Under the pieces are notes generated by a model. That model was not told where the DNA came from. It saw only the letters and a list, made by a program, of their open reading frames with translations, and did not search any database. Positions 1-6,340 of a DNA stretch of 12,178 bases are shown piece by piece; position 1 is the stretch's first letter, and each line of letters opens with the position of its first letter. The DNA comes from Lachnospiraceae bacterium UBA3863. GTDB lineage: Bacteria; Bacillota; Clostridia; Lachnospirales; Lachnospiraceae. The stretch is from assembly GCA_002392385.1 (NCBI GenBank), contig DGGX01000164.1, positions 1 through 12,178 on the forward strand. Reading direction: 5' to 3'. A program made the translations under genes and the position numbers.

Positions 1-28
1 AGCTGTCGGAACGTGAGGTAAAAAAGGA

Positions 29-556
29 ATGCGCATTGGTACAGGATATGATGTCCACCGCCTGGTGGAAGGAAGAAAGCTGATCATGGGAGGCGTGGAG
101 ATCCCTTATGAAAAGGGGCTTCTTGGCCATTCAGACGCGGACGTGCTCTCCCATGCCATTATGGACGCCCTCCTGGGAGCCGCTGCCCTGGGAGATATAG
201 GCAAGTTCTTTCCGGATACGGATCCCCGCTATAAGGGGGCCGATTCCATGAAGCTGATGGAAGAGGTCCGGGAGATCCTGGCAGACCACCACTACCTGGT
301 GGGGAACGTGGACGCCACCATTGTGGCCCAGGCTCCCAAAATGCGTCCCCATATCGATGCCATGAGAGAGAACATCGCCCGGGCTCTGGGAGTGGAGACC
401 GGCCAGGTCAGCGTCAAGGCCACCACGGAGGAGAGGCTGGGCTTTACCGGAAGCGGAGAAGGCATTGCCGTGCAGGCAGTGGCCCTGATCGCCTCCCCCA
501 TGGATCTGGAAGCAGTAAATCCCATGGGATGCGCCGGCTGTCCGGGAAGAGGATAA
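29..556 (+). CDS. ispF: 2-C-methyl-D-erythritol 2,4-cyclodiphosphate synthase
   Basis: This enzyme converts CDP-methylerythritol 2-phosphate to the 2,4-cyclodiphosphate with release of CMP, the fifth step of the cytosolic MEP isoprenoid pathway. The 175-residue protein begins with the family signature GTGYDVHRL, giving metal ligands D8 and H10. H42 follows in HSDADVLSH, and the later [17 protein letters not shown] block is also typical. Family members are usually about 155-160 residues. This one has a short extra tail ending in a Cys-rich GCAGCPGRG, whose role is unknown. The start is supported by GTGAGG at 13-18, ten bases upstream. It lies 62 bases upstream of cysS in the same direction. 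In B. subtilis ispF is followed by gltX and cysE, which are missing here. The identification is secure. Confidence 0.96.
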   Translation: MRIGTGYDVHRLVEGRKLIMGGVEIPYEKGLLGHSDADVLSHAIMDALLGAAALGDIGKFFPDTDPRYKGADSMKLMEEVREILADHHYLVGNVDATIVAQAPKMRPHIDAMRENIARALGVETGQVSVKATTEERLGFTGSGEGIAVQAVALIASPMDLEAVNPMGCAGCPGRG

Positions 557-618
557 ATCCGGCACCGGATATATGATGCAGAGGAAAAGTCAGTTTATAT
601 AAGGGAGAAACACCAGTT

Positions 619-2040
619 ATGAGTATTCAGATCTTCAACACACTCAGCAGATCCAAAGAGGAATTTAAGCCCATCGTTCCCGGCGAGGTCAGAATGTATG
701 TATGCGGCCCCACTGTCTACAACCTGATCCATATCGGCAACGCCCGCCCCATGATCGTCTTCGATACGGTGCGGCGCTACTTCGAGTACAAGGGCTATAA
801 AGTCAATTATGTGTCCAACTTCACGGACGTGGACGACAAGATCATCCGCAAGGCCCAGGAGGAGAACGTGCCCGCGGAGGTGATCTCCGAACGCTATATC
901 GCGGAATGCCGCAAGGATATGGAGAGCCTCTCCGTGCGGGAGGCCACGACCCATCCCCAGGCAACCAGGGAGATCGACGGCATGATCGAGATGATCAGCA
1001 CGCTGATCGACAAGGGCTATGCCTATGTGGCGGCGGACGGCACCGTCTACTACCGCACCCTCAAGTTCAGGGACTACGGCAAGCTCTCTCACAAGGACCT
1101 CACCAACATGCGCAGCGGCTTCCGCCAGCTGCAGGTGACCGGAGCCGACCAGAAGGAGGATCCGCTGGATTTTGTCCTCTGGAAGCCCAAAAAGGAAGGC
1201 GAGCCCTACTGGGAGTCCCCCTGGTGCAAGGGCCGTCCGGGCTGGCACATCGAGTGCTCGGTCATGTCCAGACGCTACCTGGGGCAGCAGATCGACATTC
1301 ACGCGGGCGGCGAGGACCTGATCTTCCCCCACCACGAGAATGAGATCGCCCAGTCCGAGGCGGCCAACGGCGTGCCCTTCGCCCGCTACTGGATGCACAA
1401 TGCCTTCCTCAACATCGACGGCGCCAAGATGTCCAAGTCCGCCGGGAATTTCTTCCTGGTCCGGGACGTGGTGGCCCAGTACGATCCCCAGGTCATCCGC
1501 TACTTCATGCTCAGCGTCCACTACAGAAGGCCGCTGAACTGGGCGGAGGAATTCGTCGCCGCCTCCCAGGTGGCCTATGAGAAGATCCTGAACTGCGGCG
1601 ACAACCTCAAGTTCCTGCTGGGCTCTGCCGGCGGGGCCCTCTCCGCGGAGGAGGAGGCCATGCTCGCCGAGGCGGAGGCCTACAGGCGCAGCTTCGAAGA
1701 GGCCATGGACGACGACTTCAACACGGCCGACGCCATCACGGCCCTCCTGGAGCTGGTCAAGTGGATCAACAGCCACGTGAACGGCGAGTCCTCCCGCGAA
1801 TTCCTGGAGAAGGTCCAGTATCTCTTCGAGGAGCTGGCCGGCGTCCTGGGTCTGGAGACGGAGCGCGACGACGCCCTGGAGGAGGATCTGGCCTCCTATG
1901 TGGAAGCCAGGATCGAGGAGAGAAAGGCGGCCAAAAAGGCCCGCGACTATGCCCTGGCGGACAAGATCCGCGATGAGCTCAAGAGCAGGGGCATCCTTCT
2001 CGAGGACACCAGAGAGGGCGTCAAATGGAAGAAGATCTGA
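619..2040 (+). CDS. cysS: cysteinyl-tRNA synthetase
   Basis: A class I aminoacyl-tRNA synthetase that charges tRNA-Cys with cysteine in the cytosol. The 473-residue length is normal for the family. The nucleotide-binding HIGH motif is HIGN at 38-41, and the KMSKS loop is at 270-274. The structural zinc ligands expected from the E. coli enzyme are visible as C29 (in YVCGPTVY), C213 (WHIECS), H238 and E242 (HHENE). The C-terminal part (about 340-473) carries the DALR-like helical and anticodon-binding region. AGGGAG at 602-607 precedes the ATG by eleven bases. I saw no T-box leader in the short gap upstream. Its last 16 bases overlap mrnC, which indicates translational coupling. Confidence 0.97.
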   Translation: MSIQIFNTLSRSKEEFKPIVPGEVRMYVCGPTVYNLIHIGNARPMIVFDTVRRYFEYKGYKVNYVSNFTDVDDKIIRKAQEENVPAEVISERYIAECRKDMESLSVREATTHPQATREIDGMIEMISTLIDKGYAYVAADGTVYYRTLKFRDYGKLSHKDLTNMRSGFRQLQVTGADQKEDPLDFVLWKPKKEGEPYWESPWCKGRPGWHIECSVMSRRYLGQQIDIHAGGEDLIFPHHENEIAQSEAANGVPFARYWMHNAFLNIDGAKMSKSAGNFFLVRDVVAQYDPQVIRYFMLSVHYRRPLNWAEEFVAASQVAYEKILNCGDNLKFLLGSAGGALSAEEEAMLAEAEAYRRSFEEAMDDDFNTADAITALLELVKWINSHVNGESSREFLEKVQYLFEELAGVLGLETERDDALEEDLASYVEARIEERKAAKKARDYALADKIRDELKSRGILLEDTREGVKWKKI

Positions 2041-2480
2041 GAACGGGAGCGGGATCCCTGAGAGAGCAGATCGCCGCCGCCTTTCCCCACGGTGAGGCGG
2101 ACATACGGAGCTATTCTCCGCTGGCGCTGGCTTTTCTCGGGGACGCCGTCTACTCCCTGATCATACGCACGGCACTGCTGGACAGGGGCAACAGGCAGGC
2201 AGAGAAGCTCCACAACGAGAGCACCTACTATGTCTGTGCCTCCGCGCAGGCGGCCCTGGCGGACGCGGTCACCGATCTGCTGACAGCGGAGGAGGCGGCC
2301 GTCTACCGGAGAGGGAGGAACGCCAACCCCTTCCACTACGCCAGGAGCGCCTCAGCCGCGGATTACCGCAAGGCGACGGCCCTGGAGTGCCTGTGCGGCT
2401 GGCTGTGGATGCAGGACCGCACGGAGAGGCTCGTGGAGCTGATCCGGACGGGACTGGAGAGGACAACAGGAATCATATGA
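2025..2480 (+). CDS. mrnC: Mini-ribonuclease III
   Basis: A small RNase III-like endonuclease that, in B. subtilis, matures the ends of 23S rRNA; it has the catalytic fold but no dsRNA-binding domain. The 151-residue protein shows the family hallmark LAFLGDAVY with catalytic D40, the RRGRNAN segment at about 96-101, and the second acidic position at E121 in ATALECLCGWLWM. It starts inside the 3' end of cysS (16-base overlap), and its stop codon overlaps the rlmB start as ATGA. The same cysS-mrnC-rlmB order occurs in B. subtilis, which supports the call. Position and motifs agree, so confidence is high. Confidence 0.93.
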   Translation: MEEDLRTGAGSLREQIAAAFPHGEADIRSYSPLALAFLGDAVYSLIIRTALLDRGNRQAEKLHNESTYYVCASAQAALADAVTDLLTAEEAAVYRRGRNANPFHYARSASAADYRKATALECLCGWLWMQDRTERLVELIRTGLERTTGII

Positions 2481-3256
2481 GACGTGATACAGACAGGACA
2501 CACAGAGAGATCCGGGAGGAGAGCGGCAGCGACCGCATAGAGGGCCGCAACGCCGTGATCGAGGCCTTCCGGTCCGGCAGGACCGTGGAACGCCTCTACA
2601 TACAGTCGGGGCCCCGGGAGGGCGCCATGAATACGGTCCTGCGGGAGGCGGACAAGCACGGTACCACCGTCCGCTACCTGCCCAAGGACAAGCTGGACAA
2701 GATGTCCGAGACAGGACGCCACCAGGGCGTCATAGCCGTCCTCTCCGCCTATCATTACGCGGAGCTGGAGGATGTCATGGACCGGGCCCGTCAGAAGGGC
2801 GAGGACCCCTTCCTGCTGCTTCTGGACGGCATTGAGGACCCCCACAATCTGGGAGCCATCATCCGTACCGCCAACCTTGTGGGCGCCCACGGCGTGATCA
2901 TCCCGGAGAACCGGGCCGTAGGGATTACAGCCACCGTCGTCAAGGCCTCCGCGGGCGCTGTCCACTACACCCCCGTCGTCAAGGTGACCAACATGGTCCG
3001 CACCATCGAGCAGCTTAAGAAAGAGGGCCTGTGGTTCGTCTGCGCCGACATGGACGGGACAGCCATGACCCAGCTCAATATGCGCGGCCCCATAGGCCTG
3101 GTCATCGGCGCGGAAGGTAACGGCGTGAGCCGTCTGGTACGGGAGAACTGCGATATGGTGGCCTCCATTCCCCAGAAGGGCGAGATCGATTCCCTGAACG
3201 CCTCTGTGGCGGCAGGCGTCCTGGCCTACGAGATCCTGCGCCAGCGGACACAGTAA
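2477..3256 (+). CDS. rlmB: 23S rRNA (guanosine 2'-O)-methyltransferase, RlmB/TrmH type
   Basis: A SPOUT-class SAM-dependent methyltransferase; RlmB modifies a guanosine in the peptidyl-transferase region of 23S rRNA. I place the start at the ATG at 2477, which overlaps the mrnC stop (ATGA) and has AGGA just upstream. A longer frame open from 2387 would run inside mrnC and adds no family sequence. The resulting 259-residue protein has an N-terminal substrate-binding domain (about 20-95) and a C-terminal knotted domain. The three TrmH motifs are NLGAIIRTA (N124, R130), LVIGAEGNGVS (E213) and IPQKGEIDSLNASVAAG (S239, N241, S243). It is the fourth member of the packed housekeeping operon. The exact target base is inferred from the family. 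Confidence 0.93.
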   Translation: MRRDTDRTHREIREESGSDRIEGRNAVIEAFRSGRTVERLYIQSGPREGAMNTVLREADKHGTTVRYLPKDKLDKMSETGRHQGVIAVLSAYHYAELEDVMDRARQKGEDPFLLLLDGIEDPHNLGAIIRTANLVGAHGVIIPENRAVGITATVVKASAGAVHYTPVVKVTNMVRTIEQLKKEGLWFVCADMDGTAMTQLNMRGPIGLVIGAEGNGVSRLVRENCDMVASIPQKGEIDSLNASVAAGVLAYEILRQRTQ

Positions 3257-3267
3257 CGGAGCACAGC

Positions 3268-3876
3268 ATGTACAGGTACGAGGAGCGGAGAGCGGATGAC
3301 CGCTACAGCCGGCTCACAGACGAGGAGCTGGCGGCGGAGAGCAGAGAGGACGACGGACGGGCCACGGACGAGCTCATGGAGCGATACAAGGAGACTGTGC
3401 GCTCCCGCGCCCGTTCCATGTACCTTCTGGGCGGAGACGAACAGGACCTGATCCAGGAGGGCATGATCGGCCTCTTCCAGGCCGTCAGGGACTACGACAG
3501 CGGCCGGGACGCCAGCTTCCGTACCTTCGCCCGTCTGTGCGTGGAGCGCAAGCTCTACGCGGCCGTCAGGGCCTCCTCCAGGAAGCGTCACATGCCCCTG
3601 AACAACGCGGTCCCCATGGCCGATACCCAGGAGACCTCCGGCGTCTCAGCGGTAGAGGATCCCGCGGAGATCCTCCTGCACAGGGAGAACTACCAGGAGC
3701 TCCTGGAGCGGATCCGGACACGGCTGAGCCCCCTGGAGCGCCAGGTCCTGGACCTCCACCTGACAGGCCTCACCTACATCCAGATCGCCCACGTCCTGGG
3801 CCGCCAGCCCAAGGCCACGGACAACGCCCTCCAGCGGGTCCGCGCCAAGGTGCGCCAGCTCCTGGAAGAGGAGTGA
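3268..3876 (+). CDS. sigH: RNA polymerase sigma factor SigH (Spo0H family)
   Basis: An alternative sigma-70-family factor that directs RNA polymerase to early stationary-phase, competence or sporulation genes in Firmicutes. The 202-residue protein has region 2 at about 35-110 (YLLGGDEQDLIQEGMIGLF, then the -10 recognition part SFRTFARLCVERKLYAAVR). Region 4 is at about 150-200, with a helix-turn-helix ending in KATDNALQRVRAKV, close to the SigH pattern. It begins 11 bases after the rlmB stop, with CGGAG at 3257-3261 as ribosome binding site. In B. subtilis rae1 (yacP) lies between these two genes; it is absent here. Presence of sigH does not prove that the host sporulates. Confidence 0.88.
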   Translation: MYRYEERRADDRYSRLTDEELAAESREDDGRATDELMERYKETVRSRARSMYLLGGDEQDLIQEGMIGLFQAVRDYDSGRDASFRTFARLCVERKLYAAVRASSRKRHMPLNNAVPMADTQETSGVSAVEDPAEILLHRENYQELLERIRTRLSPLERQVLDLHLTGLTYIQIAHVLGRQPKATDNALQRVRAKVRQLLEEE

Positions 3877-3916
3877 GCCGGACCTTTCCGGTCCCTGAAA
3901 AGATTCTTCAAATCTG
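3877..3916 (+). other. two short inverted repeats after sigH
   Basis: The sequence just after the sigH stop holds GGACC-TTTCC-GGTCC and then AGATT-CTTCA-AATCT (3902-3916). Each can form a 5-bp stem. Neither is followed by a T-run, so they are weak candidates for an operon end. They could be processing signals or chance. Confidence 0.3.
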
Positions 3917-3928
3917 AGAAAATATTCG

Positions 3929-3957
3929 TTGACAAAACAATTCGTCCATGGTAACAT
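3929..3957 (+). promoter_or_regulatory. promoter of the tRNA-Thr gene
   Basis: A perfect -35 box TTGACA (3929-3934) is followed after a 17-base spacer by TAACAT (3952-3957), which matches the -10 consensus at four of six positions. The predicted start lies near 3964, about 18 bases before the mature tRNA. This would make the tRNA a separate unit from the sigH operon. Confidence 0.75.
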
Positions 3958-3981
3958 CTGTTTGTTGCCGTCAGACAACAG

Positions 3982-4054
3982 GCTGCTGTAGCACAGTCGG
4001 TAGTGCGTCGCATTGGTAGTGCGGAGGTCACGGGTCCGATTCCCGTCAGCAGCT
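3982..4054 (+). tRNA. tRNA-Thr(GGU)
   Basis: The cloverleaf can be drawn in full. The acceptor stem GCTGCTG (3982-3988) pairs perfectly with CAGCAGC (4047-4053). The D stem GCAC/GTGC encloses an AGTCGGTA loop. The anticodon stem TCGCA/TGCGG encloses TTGGTAG with anticodon GGT at 4015-4017. The T stem ACGGG/CCCGT encloses TCCGATT. The discriminator is T and no CCA is encoded; a T-run follows at once. Two positions are unusual: C instead of T at position 55 in the T loop, and G at position 38. All stems are intact, so it may still work, but the T loop breaks a nearly universal rule. The gene sits between its own promoter and the integrase and is the probable insertion site of the element. Confidence 0.88.
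4028..4054 (+). other. probable attachment site (att) in the tRNA 3' half
   Basis: Tyrosine integrases commonly recombine within the T arm and acceptor 3' end of a tRNA gene and rebuild the tRNA. Here the integrase gene and all further phage genes begin directly after this tRNA. The core is therefore inferred to lie in the T-arm/acceptor 3' segment. The second copy would be at the far end of the element, outside the window, so the exact core cannot be read. Confidence 0.55.
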
Positions 4055-4162
4055 TTTTTATTTTGCCCGCAAAAGTACTGGGAAATATTGAATTCACTAG
4101 TAAAAACGGCTGTTTGGGTGTCACCTAAAACGGACAAAAATCTGTAGAAATAGACACCGAAT

Positions 4163-4199
4163 ATGATACTTTTTACAGCCTATGATACACAAATGATAC
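4163..4199 (+). repeat. three ATGATAC direct repeats beside the att site
   Basis: ATGATAC occurs at 4163-4169, 4182-4188 and 4193-4199, start to start 19 and 11 bases apart, in the AT-rich gap between the tRNA and the integrase. Such short repeats next to att are typical arm-type sites for the N-terminal domain of a tyrosine integrase. A looser pair of AAAACGG copies lies at 4103-4109 and 4127-4133. The binding role is inferred. Confidence 0.55.
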
Positions 4200-4206
4200 A
4201 GGAAAA

Positions 4207-4240
4207 GCTCGGAAGGAGAGATCCCTCCGGGCTTCTTTTT
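4207..4240. terminator. hairpin terminator after the integrase gene
   Basis: GCTCGGAAGGA pairs with TCCCTCCGGGC around a short loop (4207-4231), an 11-pair stem with one mismatch. On the + strand it is followed by TTCTTTTT. On the - strand it is followed by TTTT and lies just beyond the integrase stop. It can therefore end integrase transcription and also stop transcripts coming from the tRNA side. Confidence 0.7.
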
Positions 4241-5267
4241 ATGTCATCAAAGAAGAGAAGTGGCTGTTCGCCCGTGCCGTCATGACCTGATCCTGATCAG
4301 CCAGGGTGTGCCTGTAGACTGCTTTGAGAGTCTGGTCCGTAGTCCAGCCGCCGCGCTTCATGATGTAAGCGTCCGGCACGCCCTGGGCATGGAGCGTGGA
4401 CGCTGCGTAGTGCCGTAAATCGTGGAACCGGAAGTGAGGCAGATCCTTGTCTCTGAGGAATCGTAGGAAACGCGTACCAAGCGCTGCTACGGTAAGGTCG
4501 GTCACCTTGCCTTCCTTACGGATCCTGTCGATCACAAAGTCCGGATACTCTATGTACCGGTTGGAAGCAGCCGTCTTGGGCGTCTCCTTGTATTCCCAGC
4601 CGCCTCCGTCCAGATAAGCCACATCTCTGTGAACGTGGACAACATTCCCCTTTATGTCATCCATGGTCAAGGCGCAGATCTCGCCTTCGCGCATCGGCCC
4701 GAAGGCAGCCAGCATGATCGGGATCTCCAGGACCGTCCCCTTTGCGAGAGCAAGGACCTGCTTCATGATCGTATCGTCCGGAACGTAGATCTCCGGCACG
4801 GTCTTCTCCGGGAGCACGATGCCGGTCAGGTGAATGTCCTGGGACTTCAGGACAGAGTTTATGAAGCCCCAGTAATTACGGACTGACTTGGCAGACAGCT
4901 TCTTCTGCCTCAGATCTCCCAGGAGATCCTGCACTGCCCCACGGTCTATATCGCTGATCCGCATCTTCAGGAACGCGGGAAAGCGCTCCTCGAGGTTCCG
5001 GAGGAAGGACTCATAGTCCCGGTATGTGGTCGGGGATACCATGGGCTTCTTCCGCTTCTTGAACAGGTCTGCGGCTTCCGCAAAGGTAAGCGGACTGTAT
5101 TGCTTCGTGTGGCGCTCATCGCGCAGCCGATCTGCTTCCATGCGGACCTCTGCGGACGAAAGACCTGTCACACGCTTCTGGATCCTCTTGCCATCGGTAT
5201 CCTTGCCGAGGTATACCACGGTAGTATAGAGGCCTTTCTTCGTTTTGGAGATTTTATATTTCGCCAT
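4239..5267 (-). CDS. int: tyrosine recombinase / phage integrase
   Basis: It catalyses site-specific insertion and excision of the element, probably at tRNA-Thr. I choose the ATG at 5267, giving 342 residues, because AAAGGAG lies seven bases upstream and MAKYKISKTKKG is a typical start of an Arm-DNA-binding domain. The frame stays open back to 5381 but has no such site there. Domains are arm-binding (about 1-55), core-binding (about 60-150) and catalytic (about 165-335). The catalytic residues visible are R193 (MREGEICAL), K231, H282 and R285 (HDLRHYAAS), W308 in place of the commoner second His (GGW), and nucleophile Y318 (VYRHT). The set looks complete, so the enzyme should be active. Its leader contains alternative RNA hairpins described separately. 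Confidence 0.94.
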   Translation of the reverse strand: MAKYKISKTKKGLYTTVVYLGKDTDGKRIQKRVTGLSSAEVRMEADRLRDERHTKQYSPLTFAEAADLFKKRKKPMVSPTTYRDYESFLRNLEERFPAFLKMRISDIDRGAVQDLLGDLRQKKLSAKSVRNYWGFINSVLKSQDIHLTGIVLPEKTVPEIYVPDDTIMKQVLALAKGTVLEIPIMLAAFGPMREGEICALTMDDIKGNVVHVHRDVAYLDGGGWEYKETPKTAASNRYIEYPDFVIDRIRKEGKVTDLTVAALGTRFLRFLRDKDLPHFRFHDLRHYAASTLHAQGVPDAYIMKRGGWTTDQTLKAVYRHTLADQDQVMTARANSHFSSLMT

Positions 5268-5310
5268 AAAAAACTCCTTTCGGGTTTGCTTAATACGCCC
5301 CGGAAGGAGT
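5268..5310 (-). promoter_or_regulatory. terminator-like, Shine-Dalgarno-masking hairpin at the integrase start
   Basis: Read on the - strand, ACTCCTTCCGGG (5310-5299) pairs with CCCGAAAGGAGT (5284-5273). This is 11 of 12 pairs with one C-A mismatch around a 14-base loop, followed by five T and then the ATG of int. The downstream arm contains the int ribosome binding site AAAGGAG. The stem would therefore hide the site in an RNA and also resembles an intrinsic terminator placed directly before the start codon. Confidence 0.65.
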
Positions 5311-5349
5311 ATACTGATCGTGTCTAGGGAGCAGTATATCCCCTCCGGG
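5299..5349 (-). promoter_or_regulatory. alternative (antiterminator-like) hairpin in the integrase leader
   Basis: On the - strand the arm at 5349-5332 (CCCGGAGGGGATATACTG) pairs with the arm at 5316-5299 (CAGTATACTCCTTCCGGG) across a 15-base loop. It has 15 Watson-Crick pairs, two G-U pairs and one mismatch over 18 positions. The second arm is the same segment that would otherwise pair with the ribosome binding site. The two structures exclude each other, as in transcription or translation attenuators. The pairing fits the - strand (integrase) transcript better than the + strand. Confidence 0.6.
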
Positions 5350-5363
5350 AAACTGTTTCTGTG

Positions 5364-5401
5364 CCGCTCATCCTGCTGCAACAGGGTGGGCGGTTTTTTT
5401 T
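5364..5401 (+). terminator. strong intrinsic terminator on the + strand
   Basis: CCGCTCATCCTG pairs with CAGGGTGGGCGG around the loop CTGCAA, giving 12 continuous pairs including two G-U, and is followed by eight T (5394-5401). It points away from both neighbouring - strand genes, so it is not the end of a visible protein gene. Its T-run includes part of the Abi stop codon. On the - strand no T-run follows. Confidence 0.85.
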
Positions 5402-6266
5402 ATCTCTTCAATTGTTCTCTCCAATCCTCTGGAAAATCCAAGTGTTTTAGGATTATACGATTTTTGTATTTTTCCACTATTTCACAAAGTGGTTCTACAA
5501 ATTCTGCATTCCAATCTCTTGATGAGGGATATAAAAATCTAAGTACATATAACTGTGCGAATAGTCGTCTGGTAGGTACGTAGCTGTAACCATCAGGCAT
5601 CTTTGGCAGGGCAGAAAACTTTCTATAGTATAGCCGTGAATAATGAGCACAGCAGTTACGTAGATCGGTAAGGCATCGCAACCAACTTTCAACAGCTTGA
5701 TAGTTAACGCCGAATAATGAAATTGCAAGATAGGCCTTGTCTTTGTTTTCCATACCGGCATAAAAGTATGAAAGCATCCCCATGGAAAAATATTCAATTA
5801 TTGTCCATAGAGGAAAATGTCCACCATACTCCTTTTGATGATGCATAATCACATGACTTTTCTTATTGTCTTTCTTGCACTGTTCTACTCGTGAAAGGAA
5901 AGAAATATGGTCAAATGAAACATCGAACGAATTTGAATCTAAATAACCCTCTGGGCCATATTTCACGGAATGATAATTGGCAATTTGAGAGCGAAGAAAT
6001 ATTTCGATTGTTTCAATCGTTGAAAGAAGCAATGCTCTTAATTCTGCATCAAAGTAATAAGCTCCAGTTATTCGATCAAATGGTGTTAGCTTAAAACACT
6101 CATTTTTTTCCCTATCCATGTATGGTAGGTAATATCCAGACAAACGATAATAGTTTACTTGTTTCAAAAAGTCCAGGCATGATGATTCATCTGTGATAAC
6201 GATTTTCTTTTTTCTGAGCCGTTCGATTTGTTCTTCAAATGATGTTGCAGGCTTAATAGGTTTCAT
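5400..6266 (-). CDS. Abi_2 / AbiF-type HEPN abortive infection protein
   Basis: Members of this family (AbiD/AbiF) arrest or kill phage-infected cells and are placed in the HEPN ribonuclease superfamily. I start at the ATG at 6266 (288 residues), preceded by AGGGAGG, because MKPIKPATSFEEQIERLRKK is the usual family start. A longer frame open to 6308 would run into the upstream RNA hairpin. The family block NYYRLSGYYLPY is at 38-49. The HEPN motif is RNCCAH (R203, H208), followed by RLYYR. A possible second R-x6-H motif is R92/H99. The gene is clearly more AT-rich than its neighbours, which suggests it was acquired separately as lysogenic cargo. A dedicated promoter and a small RNA lie upstream. 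Readthrough into int is possible, since I see no - strand terminator between them. Confidence 0.9.
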   Translation of the reverse strand: MKPIKPATSFEEQIERLRKKKIVITDESSCLDFLKQVNYYRLSGYYLPYMDREKNECFKLTPFDRITGAYYFDAELRALLLSTIETIEIFLRSQIANYHSVKYGPEGYLDSNSFDVSFDHISFLSRVEQCKKDNKKSHVIMHHQKEYGGHFPLWTIIEYFSMGMLSYFYAGMENKDKAYLAISLFGVNYQAVESWLRCLTDLRNCCAHYSRLYYRKFSALPKMPDGYSYVPTRRLFAQLYVLRFLYPSSRDWNAEFVEPLCEIVEKYKNRIILKHLDFPEDWREQLKR

Positions 6267-6282
6267 CGAACCTCCCTTAAAT

Positions 6283-6334
6283 AAAAAATGGGCTCCCATT
6301 TGACACATCGTTGAGAGGTGCGGGAGCTACTGTT
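6283..6334 (-). ncRNA. small structured RNA upstream of the Abi gene (candidate RNA antitoxin)
   Basis: Between the promoter at 6341-6369 and the Abi ribosome binding site lies a roughly 52-base segment. On the - strand GCTCCC (6327-6322) pairs perfectly with GGGAGC (6297-6292). The 24-base enclosed loop contains TCAACGATGTGTCAAATG, which leaves room for a pseudoknot. It is followed by CC-A and six T (6288-6283). A second, competing fold AAATGG/CCATTT with a GAGC tetraloop would place the T-run directly after the stem. As far as I recall, AbiF-type loci have been described with a short antitoxin RNA just upstream, and this layout fits. Ends and function are inferred. Confidence 0.7.
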
Positions 6335-6340
6335 AAATAT

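Larger units (their letters stand above)
5286..5401 (+). ncRNA. putative antisense RNA over the integrase leader
   Basis: A weak + strand promoter is possible: TTGCTT (5286-5291), 18-base spacer, TATACT (5310-5315). A transcript starting near 5322 would run about 80 bases to the strong terminator at 5364-5401 and would be fully complementary to the upstream arm of the integrase leader. No protein gene lies on the + strand here. The main support is that terminator, since the -35 box is poor. The RNA itself is an inference. Confidence 0.35.

Noticed and set aside
1..28. End of an upstream gene before ispF
   Set aside because: Two frames reach a stop here (TGA at 14-16, TAA at 19-21), but too little sequence remains to name or choose one.
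557..618. T-box riboswitch or promoter before cysS
   Set aside because: The gap is only 62 bases, without T-box elements; the ATCCGG/CCGGAT repeat has just a 2-base loop, and no paired -35/-10 boxes are convincing.
595..1776. 393-codon open frame on the - strand opposite cysS
   Set aside because: It is the mirror of a well-identified GC-rich gene; its sequence is low-complexity (Leu, Val, Gly, His) and matches no family.
3646..4137. - strand open frames across the sigH end and the tRNA
   Set aside because: They would translate through the tRNA gene and have no ribosome binding site or recognised domain.
5452..5480. Promoter for int inside the Abi 3' end (TATAAT on the - strand at 5457-5452)
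   Set aside because: The -10 is perfect but no acceptable -35 lies 16-18 bases upstream; kept only as a possible int start region.
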